Source: Selenomonadaceae bacterium (GTDB lineage: Bacteria > Bacillota > Negativicutes > Selenomonadales > Selenomonadaceae). From it: DNA of 64,000 bases. The position numbers and the translations under genes are program-made. The notes beneath the pieces were generated by a model. The model worked only from the letters and a program-made list of their open reading frames with translations, was not told the origin of the DNA and did no database searches. Below are positions 54,968 to 61,851 of this stretch, piece after piece. The stretch lies in NCBI GenBank assembly GCA_017446845.1, contig JAFSOQ010000061.1:20718-84717 (forward strand), given 5' to 3'. The stretch's first letter is position 1. Each line of letters opens with the position of its first letter.

Positions 54968-55032
54968 ACTCCCCGGGTTTCGCAATAAAAATTTTTTTTG
55001 GAGATGATTAAATGGACAGACTTACTCCCGCG

Positions 55033-55148
55033 CAACGCCGGCAACGTGACGGTCGCTTTAAAAGCGCAAGCGTGACGCTTGACCCAGCGGTCGCGTCTTG
55101 CCGCTTAATATTTTTAACGTTAATAGCCGCGCCGGAACGAAGCGCATT
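55033..55148 (-). repeat. REP-like dispersed element, inverted copy
   Basis: On the minus strand it reads GTTCCGGCGCGGC, TTAAAAATATTAAGCGGCA, GACGCGACCGCTGG, CGCTTTTAAAGCG and GGCAACGTGACG motifs in the same order as the elements at 16449 and 50578. Its end (GCCGCGCCGGAACGAAGCGC on plus) is repeated at 55257-55279. Confidence 0.75.
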
Positions 55149-55152
55149 TCTA

Positions 55153-55254
55153 GCCTAATCATTCCTAACTCCTAACTAGGATATAGGATTTGGGATTTAG
55201 GATTTAGAGAAAATTCCCCAACTCCTAACTCCTAACTCCTAATTCCTAACTATT
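55153..55254. repeat. Heptad hairpin array (GGATTTA / CCTAACT) upstream of vsr
   Basis: CCTAACT units, then AGGATATAGGATTTGGGATTTAGG, then a long CCTAACT-CCTAACT-CCTAATT arm. It is bracketed by two exact 23-bp direct repeats, 55126-55148 and 55257-55279. Confidence 0.92.
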
Positions 55255-55311
55255 CTGCCGCGCCGGAACGAAGCGCATTGCTAAATTAAAAATTCTTTTG
55301 GAGATGATTAA

Positions 55312-55752
55312 ATGGACAGACTTACTCCCGCGCAAAGGCGTAAAAATATGCAACACGTCCGAAATAAAGATTCGCAGATTGAATTGAAATTGCGGCGGGC
55401 ACTTTGGCACGCGGGCTTTCGATACAGAAAAAATGTCCGCGAAATTTTCGGTTGCCCCGACGTAGTTTTCTTGAGATTAAAAATTGCCGTTTTCTGCGAT
55501 TCGGAATTTTGGCACGGCTACGACTGGGAAAATCGCAAACACGATTTTAAAAGTCATCAAGAATTTTGGATACCGAAAATCGAACGCAACATGGCTCGCG
55601 ATAAAGAAGTCAACGAACATTTGGCGGCGGAAGGTTGGACGGTTTTAAGATTCTTCGGCAAGCAGATAAAAAAGAACGTCGACGAGTGCGTCAGAATTGT
55701 CGCGGAGACCGTCGCGCAAAAAAAATCGGAGGCGTGTAAATGTACAAGATGA
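55312..55752 (+). CDS. vsr: Very short patch repair (Vsr) mismatch endonuclease
   Basis: Vsr nicks next to T:G mismatches arising from deaminated 5-methylcytosine. The 146-residue protein has LTPAQRRKNMQHVRNKDSQIELKLRRALW, GCPDVVFLRLKIAVFCDSEFWHGYDW (catalytic Asp, zinc cysteine and histidine) and EGWTVLRFFGKQI. TTGGAGATGATTAA-ATG provides the SD. Its last 13 bases overlap the methyltransferase fusion gene, as expected for a repair partner of a C5 methylase. Confidence 0.94.
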   Translation: MDRLTPAQRRKNMQHVRNKDSQIELKLRRALWHAGFRYRKNVREIFGCPDVVFLRLKIAVFCDSEFWHGYDWENRKHDFKSHQEFWIPKIERNMARDKEVNEHLAAEGWTVLRFFGKQIKKNVDECVRIVAETVAQKKSEACKCTR

Positions 55753-57848
55753 TTGATTTGTTCGCGGGCATTGGCGGAATTCGGCTGGGCTTTGAATACG
55801 TTTTCGGAGCCGACGCCGCGACGGTTTTTGTCAGCGAGATTGATAAATACGCCCGCACGACCTACGCCGAAAATTTTCCCGACGACGTTCCGATTGACGG
55901 CGACATAACTCAAATTCCCGCAGAAGAAATTCCGCCGTTCGATATTTGTCTGGCGGGTTTTCCGTGCCAAGCGTTTTCGATAGCGGGCAAGCGCGGCGGC
56001 TTCGACGACGATTATCACGGGACTTGTCGCGGCACTCTTTTTCTCGACGTGATTAGAATTTGCGATTATCACAAGCCGAAAATTATTTTCTGCGAGAACG
56101 TCAAAGGGCTGGTCAATCACGACAAAGGGCGCACGTTTAAAATTATCTGTAACGCCTTCGAGCAAATCGGCTACAAAATTTTTTACAAGGTTTTGAACAG
56201 CCGCGACTTCGGACTTGCGCAAAATCGCGAGCGGATTTATATCGTCTGCTTTAGAAATGACATTGCGCCCGAAAATTTTAATTTCCCGACGCCGATTGAT
56301 GAACGCTGTTCGATTCGCGACATACTCGAATACGCGCCGATTGCCTCGAAATATTATTTGAGCGACGTTTACCTTGAGACACTTCGCAAACACCGTCAAC
56401 GTCATGAGGCGGCGGGCAACGGTTTCGGCTACGAGGTAAAGGACTTGGACGGCGTGGCAAATGCATTGGTTTGCGGCGGCATGGGTCGCGAGAGAAATTT
56501 AATCGTCGACGAACGCGAACATTCCAAAATTCCCACGACAAAAATTCACGGCGAGATTAACGAAGAAAATATCCGCAAACTCACTCCGCGCGAATGGGCA
56601 AGACTTCAAGGTTTTTCGGACGAATTCCGATTTGTTTTGCCCGACACTCAACTTTACAAACAATTCGGCAACACGGTTTCGATAGATGTCGTCGCGGCGA
56701 TTGCGCAAGAGATAAGGAGCGTGCTTGAACCAATGACATACAATAAAGGCGAGTGGAGCGAACTTTACGCGCTGTTGAAATTGCTTGCCGACGGAAAGAT
56801 TAATGCGGAGGTCAACGGCGAGCAAATTTGGTTGCCCGTGCTGAAAATTTTCCGTGAAGACGTTGCCGGTTTTAAATTGGAATTTCGACGGCAAAAAGAT
56901 TTCGTCGAACGTTATCAGAACGGCGACCGCGTTTGGAAGATTAAAGCGTCGGAATTCGCGGCGGCGGCTGAAAAAATTTTGTGCGGGATAAAAAATTCCG
57001 GCGGCGGAAAAATAACTTTTGAGATTGACGGCGCGGAAGAAATTATGCGGCAACTCGGCTTGACAAAAATAAAATCGCCCGCCGACAAAAAAGCAGATAT
57101 TGAACTTGAAATTCACGACACGTTCACGGGCGCGGATTTTGTTCGCGGCTACTCGATTAAATCTGATTTGGGCAGCGCACCGACTCTATTCAATGCGTCA
57201 AAGACAACGAACTTCAGATTTAAAATTTTCGGCGTCGACGACGTGCTTGCCGAAAAGATTAATTCAATCAACACGCGCAAGAAGATTCAAGACCGACTGA
57301 AAAAAATTCCGCAGCTTGAATTTGATTCCGTCTGCAAAAAAATTTTCGCGGACAACTTGAGTTTGGTTGATTCAAACATGGAAAAAATTTTGGGCGAGAT
57401 GCTGAAGATTTACTACGTCGAACGAATTGCCGATTGCGCGGAGCTGGTGACGGAACTGGAAAAGCGTAATCCGCTGAAAATCGGTGTCGAAAATTATTAC
57501 CGTCACAAGATAAAAAAATTTCTCTGCGCGGTTGCATTGGGACTCAAGCCCGCCACGAAATGGAACGGTCTCGACGAGGCAAACGGCGGCTATCTGATTG
57601 TTCAAAATACCGGCGAGCTTGTCATTTTTCCTCTTCACAACCGCGACGACTTTGAAACTTATCTTTTGAACAATACGCGCCTTGAAACACCGAGTACAAA
57701 TAGATTTAATTTCGCAACAATTTTTTCGGGGGGGGGGGCAAAAATATATCGACCTCAACCTGCAAATTCGTTTCAAGTAAAAAAATTTTCCCTCCCGAAC
57801 GTCGAGAGGGATTTTTTTAATTCCCAATTACAAATTCCCAATTCCTAG
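55740..57848 (+). CDS. C5 DNA methyltransferase fused to HpaII-like restriction endonuclease
   Basis: Residues 1-331 are a 5-methylcytosine methyltransferase: IDLFAGIGGIRLGFE (I), LAGFPCQAFSIAG with Cys76 (IV), FCENVKGL (VI), QNRERIYIV (VIII) and FGNTVS (X). From the in-frame Met332 the sequence matches the HpaII endonuclease family: YNKGEWSELYALLKLLADGKI, ADFVRGYSIKSDLGSAPTLFNASKTTNF, ENYYRHKIKKFLCAVALGL, LHNRDDFETYLLNNTRLETPSTNRF. The 11-G tract at 57728-57738 shifts the frame, adding a terminator-derived tail (VKKFSLPNVERDFF..). With ten G the protein would end GQKYIDLNLQIRFK at 57780. A single-polypeptide modification-restriction enzyme is unusual. Confidence 0.9.
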   Translation: MYKMIDLFAGIGGIRLGFEYVFGADAATVFVSEIDKYARTTYAENFPDDVPIDGDITQIPAEEIPPFDICLAGFPCQAFSIAGKRGGFDDDYHGTCRGTLFLDVIRICDYHKPKIIFCENVKGLVNHDKGRTFKIICNAFEQIGYKIFYKVLNSRDFGLAQNRERIYIVCFRNDIAPENFNFPTPIDERCSIRDILEYAPIASKYYLSDVYLETLRKHRQRHEAAGNGFGYEVKDLDGVANALVCGGMGRERNLIVDEREHSKIPTTKIHGEINEENIRKLTPREWARLQGFSDEFRFVLPDTQLYKQFGNTVSIDVVAAIAQEIRSVLEPMTYNKGEWSELYALLKLLADGKINAEVNGEQIWLPVLKIFREDVAGFKLEFRRQKDFVERYQNGDRVWKIKASEFAAAAEKILCGIKNSGGGKITFEIDGAEEIMRQLGLTKIKSPADKKADIELEIHDTFTGADFVRGYSIKSDLGSAPTLFNASKTTNFRFKIFGVDDVLAEKINSINTRKKIQDRLKKIPQLEFDSVCKKIFADNLSLVDSNMEKILGEMLKIYYVERIADCAELVTELEKRNPLKIGVENYYRHKIKKFLCAVALGLKPATKWNGLDEANGGYLIVQNTGELVIFPLHNRDDFETYLLNNTRLETPSTNRFNFATIFSGGGAKIYRPQPANSFQVKKFSLPNVERDFFNSQLQIPNS
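57728..57738 (+). promoter_or_regulatory. Poly-G tract: probable phase-variation switch
   Basis: Eleven consecutive G lie 14 codons before the family-type C-terminus of the endonuclease. Ten (or 13, 7) G restore that terminus; eleven replace it with an unrelated 30-residue tail. Homopolymer G tracts are classic slipped-strand sites. Miscounting of the run during sequencing is the main alternative. Confidence 0.7.
57790..57819 (+). terminator. Terminator after the methyltransferase-endonuclease gene
   Basis: CCCTC-loop-GAGGG stem then seven T. In the present reading frame it is translated, which is itself a sign that the frame is displaced. Confidence 0.7.
57819..57848. repeat. Short heptad array (CCCAATT type)
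   Basis: TTCCCAATTACAAATTCCCAATTCCTAG forms the convergent end between the fusion gene and the radical SAM gene, providing the stop codon of the shifted frame. Confidence 0.7.
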
Positions 57849-58825
57849 TTGAAATCGCACCATGGTTCGCCGCTCATGAAGTCGCCGCCGTTGTAGCAAG
57901 CCGCTCGCGCACGACAGCCGCCGCATTTATTTTTATACTTGCAGGAGCCGCAATTTCCGCTGTATTCGAGTGTCCGAAGTGTCTTTAAAATTTTATTCGA
58001 CCGCCAAATTTCATCGAAGGGAGTTTCGCGCACGTCGCCCAGTTCCATATTTAAATAAGCGCACGGCTGAACTTTTCCGCGCGGGCTGATTATGCAATAG
58101 CTCAAACCCGCAAGACATCCGCGCTTAAATCTGGTCTTAATTCCGAGTTGGTCGGCGATTCGTAAAAATTGCGGCGCACACGTCGGCTTTAGTTCTATGG
58201 AAACTTCCTGCTGCTTGCGCATGATTCGCGTCAAAACTTTTTCGTAACCTTCGGCGCGCAAGGATTCTTCCTCAATCGTCGCGGCTCGACCCGTCGGCAC
58301 CAAAAAGAAAAAATGATGCGCCTTTGCTCCGATTTCAACCGCGAAGTCCGTCAACGACTCCAGCTCGTGTTGATTCCAATCCATAACCGTCGTGTGAATT
58401 TGGAACGGTAAATCTGCCGCCAAACAATTTTTCATTCCGTCAACCGCACCTTGCCACGCACCTGCGAACGACCGAAATTTATCGTGCTTAGCTGCGTCGA
58501 GCGAGTCCAAGGAAATGCCCATACCTTTTGCGCCCGCCGACTTTAAATCTTTTGCCAGCTGAGGAGTTATCAACGTGCCGTTCGTGCCGAAGACCGCGAT
58601 TAATTTTAAGCGCGTTGCATGTTCGACCAATTCCAAAATGTCGGGACGCATTAACGGTTCGCCGCCCGAAAATATCATTATCTTGAAACCCGCGCGGGCT
58701 ATCTGATTCAAAAGTTCCTTGGCTTCAGCTGTCGAAAGTTCTTCTTGAGCCTTACAGCCTGCGTCGCGGTAGCAATGCGCGCAATACATGTTGCAAGCGT
58801 TCGTCGTGTTCCATGAGACTATCAA
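57845..58825 (-). CDS. Radical SAM protein with SPASM domain, NirJ2/AhbD-like
   Basis: The 326-residue enzyme has the SAM-binding cluster CNMYCAHC in WNTTNACNMYCAHCYRDAG, SGGEPLMRPD, and a C-terminal SPASM-type cysteine set (CAYLNMELGDVRETPFDEIW, CGSCKYKNKCGGCRARA). The N-terminus WNTTxxCNMYCxHCYRDAG is characteristic of the NirJ/AhbC-AhbD group acting on siroheme-derived tetrapyrroles, so heme synthesis by the siroheme route is the best guess. No partner genes are near. It converges on the methyltransferase fusion with four bases overlap. Confidence 0.82.
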   Translation of the reverse strand: MIVSWNTTNACNMYCAHCYRDAGCKAQEELSTAEAKELLNQIARAGFKIMIFSGGEPLMRPDILELVEHATRLKLIAVFGTNGTLITPQLAKDLKSAGAKGMGISLDSLDAAKHDKFRSFAGAWQGAVDGMKNCLAADLPFQIHTTVMDWNQHELESLTDFAVEIGAKAHHFFFLVPTGRAATIEEESLRAEGYEKVLTRIMRKQQEVSIELKPTCAPQFLRIADQLGIKTRFKRGCLAGLSYCIISPRGKVQPCAYLNMELGDVRETPFDEIWRSNKILKTLRTLEYSGNCGSCKYKNKCGGCRARAACYNGGDFMSGEPWCDFN

Positions 58826-58976
58826 ATTTAATCCCTCCCGCGCCAGTATACTTGCCGCAAGAAATTTTTACAAGCCGTAAAAAATGCGTCTGCACTTTAC
58901 AAAAATAAATTTAATCGCTAAAATAAAATTGACCTTTCAATTTTGCTTAAATTTATTTAAATGAGGAGAGGTTTTT

Positions 58977-60011
58977 ATGGCAACAGCAACTTTAAAAGAT
59001 ATCGCTCGAAAGTTAAATTTATCTACCGCGACGGTATCTTTAGCTTTGAATCAACGTCCGGGCGTGAGTGAACAAACTCGCGAAGATGTTTTGGCGGTGG
59101 CGCGGGAATTAAACTACAATGTGAAAATTAGCGGCTACAAGCCAAGCAGGCGCAGAACTCAAAAAAATTTGGGAATGATAGGTTTTCTGGTCTACAAACG
59201 TTACGGAAAAATCATAACCGATTCGGAATTTTTTACGGCGTTGATTTCTGCGGTGGAAAGGGCGGCTCGCGCTCAAAATTACACGCTGTTGTTGACATAC
59301 TGTATGAGTGAAGAAAATATTTCCGACACGATTAAACTTTTAAAAGGTTCGAATCTTACGGGACTTTTAATTTTAGGTACCGAGCTTTTCGAGGAAGACG
59401 CCGAACTTTTTTATGAAATGAATTTACCTGTAGTGATTTTGGATTGTGACCTGTTGGGCTGTAAATTTGATACGGTAACGATTCACAATGAAGACGGCAT
59501 TTGGCGCGGCATGAAATATTTTTACGAGTCGGGACATCGCGAAATCGGTTACTTGCACAGTTCCTTTTCGATAAGAAATTTTGAACAACGTCATCGGGGC
59601 TACGAGAGCTTTTTAAATAAATTTAACTTAAACAAGGGCGAGCAAAAAATTTTTATGGTTGAACCGACGCTTGAAGGAACTTGCGCGGACATTTGTGAAC
59701 TTGTCAGACAAAATATCGAGTTTCCGTCGGCTTTAATTGCCGATAACGATTTAATCGCGCTGGGAGCAATGCGGGCTTTTGCTCAATGCGGAATAAAAGT
59801 TCCCGACGAAATTTCGGTGATAGGCTTCGACGATATACCGCTTGCCGCTTTAATCGAGCCGCAATTAACTTCGATAAATGTTTCCTGCGACGCGTTGGGC
59901 GAATCGGCAGTAAATCAACTTCTTTGGCGAAAAGATAATCCGGAGAGTGTTTCGCGAAAAATATCGATTGGAACAGAATTAAATATTCGTTCAAGCGTAA
60001 AATTTATTTAA
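58977..60011 (+). CDS. LacI family transcriptional regulator
   Basis: The 344-residue regulator has the N-terminal helix-turn-helix ATLKDIARKLNLSTATVSLALNQRPGVSEQTR and a periplasmic-binding-type effector domain (GLLILGTELFEED, IADNDLIALGAMRAFAQCGIKVPDEISVIGFDDIPLAALIEPQLTSINV). Substrate and target are unknown, since no sugar genes adjoin. GAGGAGAGG precedes the ATG. TTGACC and TTTATT spaced by 17 bases (near 58930) could be its promoter. Confidence 0.94.
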   Translation: MATATLKDIARKLNLSTATVSLALNQRPGVSEQTREDVLAVARELNYNVKISGYKPSRRRTQKNLGMIGFLVYKRYGKIITDSEFFTALISAVERAARAQNYTLLLTYCMSEENISDTIKLLKGSNLTGLLILGTELFEEDAELFYEMNLPVVILDCDLLGCKFDTVTIHNEDGIWRGMKYFYESGHREIGYLHSSFSIRNFEQRHRGYESFLNKFNLNKGEQKIFMVEPTLEGTCADICELVRQNIEFPSALIADNDLIALGAMRAFAQCGIKVPDEISVIGFDDIPLAALIEPQLTSINVSCDALGESAVNQLLWRKDNPESVSRKISIGTELNIRSSVKFI

Positions 60012-60042
60012 ATATGTTTGTCATGTAAATATCACAATGCTA

Positions 60043-60070
60043 TTGACACAACAGGGAATTTGGTTATAAA
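60043..60070 (+). promoter_or_regulatory. Strong orphan promoter
   Basis: A perfect TTGACA and TATAAA spaced by 16 bases stand just after the LacI-type gene. No open frame follows for 700 bp, up to a plus-strand terminator at 60737. Confidence 0.6.
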
Positions 60071-60502
60071 ATCACTGCGGCTTAAGGTTTGTTTTCTTTT
60101 GCCTGTGACTCGGCGGCGACTTGATCAATCGCTCGTCTGCAGAACTCAAGTTTTGAGTTCGTTCCTTTCCATATTACCCTGCGAGTTTCAAGCTCGGTCA
60201 GGATAAAATATTTCGGTGCTCGGACATTTGAACGACTCGAAAAAAGAAATTGATTCTTTTAACGCTTGATCAGCCGGAATTATTTCTTCTTGACGAATCT
60301 TCAAAGCGGCGTCGTTAAAATCACAAGTGAAAAGTTTTCTTATGCTCGGAAAGGTGGCGACAAATTCGCGGTCTCTGCAAAAAATTTTTTTACAAAAGAG
60401 ACGGCGGCAATTAAATTATGAGTGTTAATTTTTTATGATAAAACATTTACCCACTTATAAACCCGCAGTCGTTACCTCAATTCGGGATGTGAATTCCGTT
60501 TA
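60071..60502. other. Non-coding stretch after orphan promoter
   Basis: No plus-strand gene is visible. It may be the 5' part of a non-coding transcript or decayed DNA. Confidence 0.4.
60188..60385 (-). pseudogene. Possible gene fragment
   Basis: An open minus-strand frame without a start codon reads FVATFPSIRKLFTCDFNDAAL and IIPADQALKESISFFESFKC before a stop at 60188. Composition is protein-like, but I recognise no family. Confidence 0.3.
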
Positions 60503-60739
60503 AGATTCTCCCCAAATTTTGAGCGGCTCCCACATTCTGCGGCACGAAACGCAACTGCAGCTCGAAATGAACCCGCGAGTTGCGTTGCAAAAAACCTACA
60601 CAAATTTTCAATGGCGAGGATTCTGCTTGAGATATTCCCCAAGTTTTGAGCAGCTCTCATTTCGTAACAAACAAAAACGAGGCTCGAACATGAACCCGCG
60701 AGACTCGTCAAACGAAAACCTACACAATGTTTAAAACCT
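60503..60739 (+). repeat. Two imperfect 127-bp direct repeats
   Basis: Units start at 60503 and 60630. Shared parts are GAT(T/A)(C/T)TCCCCAA.TTTTGAGC.GCTC, CGAA.ATGAACCCGCGAG and AAAACCTACACAA.TTT. They lie inside the possible transcript between the orphan promoter and a terminator. Confidence 0.75.
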
Positions 60740-60768
60740 CGACGATTTTGTCGGGGATTATTTTTTTG
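60737..60768 (+). terminator. Plus-strand terminator
   Basis: CCTCGAC-GATTTT-GTCGGGG stem then ATTATTTTTTT. No protein-coding gene precedes it for 700 bp. Confidence 0.75.
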
Positions 60769-60771
60769 CAC

Positions 60772-60798
60772 AAAAAATCCCCGCGCTCGGCGAGGAAT
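60772..60798 (-). terminator. Terminator of the nitrilase-family gene
   Basis: On the minus strand CCTCGC / GCGGGG with G-U pairing is followed by six T. Confidence 0.7.
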
Positions 60799-60802
60799 TT
60801 TT

Positions 60803-61546
60803 TTAGTCGACGTTCAAATTTCTGTCGGCAAGAAGATTCATCATGGCGATAACTTCTGCCCGTTCGTTCAAATTTATTTCCGCAGTCAAAATTTCTTCGT
60901 CGCGCCCGCTCTCGGCAATGACTTCGCCGCGAGGATTTACAATCTCAGATTTGCCCGAAGAGTTCGCGAAGACGACGAAAATTTGATTTTCAATCGCCCG
61001 CGCCTTAGTCAAAATCTGTCGCGGTGTCAAACGTTTCAAACTCCACGCGGCGGGGATAAAAATAATTTCCGCGCCCGCCAATGCAATTTTCCTGATGAAT
61101 TCGGGAAAGCGCAGATCGTAGCAAATCGCTAAGCCGCAACGCACGCCGTTCAATTCGACGATGGAAATTTTATCTCCCGCGCCGAAAACTTTATCTTCCT
61201 GCGCGAAACTGAATAAATGCGTTTTATCATAAGTTGCCGAAATTTCTCCGCGACGATTGACGACATGGCAGCGATTAAAAATTTTTCCGCTACTCTCGAC
61301 GATGACCGAGCCGCCGATTATGTTCACGGAAAATTTTTTTGCCGCCGCGCAGAGGAAATTTTTTGTGCGTTCGCCGTCAATGTCCGCGAAATTTTCAACG
61401 GGCGTCGGATAATATCCCGTTGACCAAAGTTCCGGCAAAAGTATCACGTCGGAGTTTTGAGCACCCTCGATTAATCTTGTCGCCGTAGAAAAATTTTCGT
61501 CGACCGCTCCAAGCTCCGATTTAAATTGCGCGATTGAAATTTTCAT
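60803..61546 (-). CDS. Carbon-nitrogen hydrolase (nitrilase superfamily, omega-amidase-like)
   Basis: The catalytic triad is visible: Glu39 in LLPELWSTG, Lys108 in TYDKTHLF and Cys142 in GLAICYDLRFPE. The 247-residue length fits omega-amidases (Nit2/YafV) that hydrolyse 2-oxoglutaramate-like amides, but substrate is a family-level guess. The ATG overlaps the stop of the Dabb gene by four bases, so the two are co-translated. Confidence 0.92.
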   Translation of the reverse strand: MKISIAQFKSELGAVDENFSTATRLIEGAQNSDVILLPELWSTGYYPTPVENFADIDGERTKNFLCAAAKKFSVNIIGGSVIVESSGKIFNRCHVVNRRGEISATYDKTHLFSFAQEDKVFGAGDKISIVELNGVRCGLAICYDLRFPEFIRKIALAGAEIIFIPAAWSLKRLTPRQILTKARAIENQIFVVFANSSGKSEIVNPRGEVIAESGRDEEILTAEINLNERAEVIAMMNLLADRNLNVD

Positions 61547-61836
61547 AATTCAAACTGCGCGGCGACGTAGCCGGAAAGATAAGCCGCGCCCTGTCTGGCA
61601 ACGTGGTCTGTGTGGTAAGGGTGAGCAATGTAAGCGTCAAAATCTTCCTTGTTATCGAAATCAACCGTCATGACGACAGAATTTTCACTGCCGACCCAAC
61701 CTGTGCTGAAATTTGCCTCCAACGCGATAATGTTGGGAATTTTTTCGCGCATCGCCCGCAAGTCGGCGAGTACTTTTTTCTTAATCGCGTTGTCAACATC
61801 ATCCTTGAACGTGCCGATAAAAATATGCCTTATCAT
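61543..61836 (-). CDS. Dabb (dimeric alpha-beta barrel) family protein
   Basis: The 97-residue protein matches the stress-responsive Dabb domain: IRHIFIGTFKDDV at the start, LEANFSTGWVGSENSVVMTVDFDNKEDFDAYIAHPYHTDHV. Such proteins form dimers and bind small ligands; function here is unknown. GGGAGG precedes the ATG. It lies between nagZ-like and nitrilase-like genes in one minus-strand unit. Confidence 0.9.
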   Translation of the reverse strand: MIRHIFIGTFKDDVDNAIKKKVLADLRAMREKIPNIIALEANFSTGWVGSENSVVMTVDFDNKEDFDAYIAHPYHTDHVARQGAAYLSGYVAAQFEL

Positions 61837-61851
61837 AAAATTACCTCCCGA

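Larger units (their letters stand above)
54990..55335 (+). repeat. Duplicated vsr 5' end flanking a REP-like element and a heptad array
   Basis: The vsr ribosome site and first eight codons (GGAGATGATTAAATGGACAG and on, to CCCGCGCAA) occur twice, exactly 300 bp apart, with ATGs at 55012 and 55312. The first copy runs into a REP-like element and gives a 48-codon frame ending at 55158. Between the copies lie the REP-like element (55033-55148, inverted), a heptad array and a second copy of its 23-bp end. Confidence 0.9.

Noticed and set aside
55012..55158. Functional 48-residue gene upstream of vsr
   Set aside because: It has the vsr ribosome site and first eight codons, but the rest is translated REP-like repeat DNA, so it is a by-product of the duplication.
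60472..60771. Minus-strand 99-codon protein across the 127-bp repeats
   Set aside because: It has no ribosome site, its reading is explained by the direct repeats, and it runs through two terminator hairpins.
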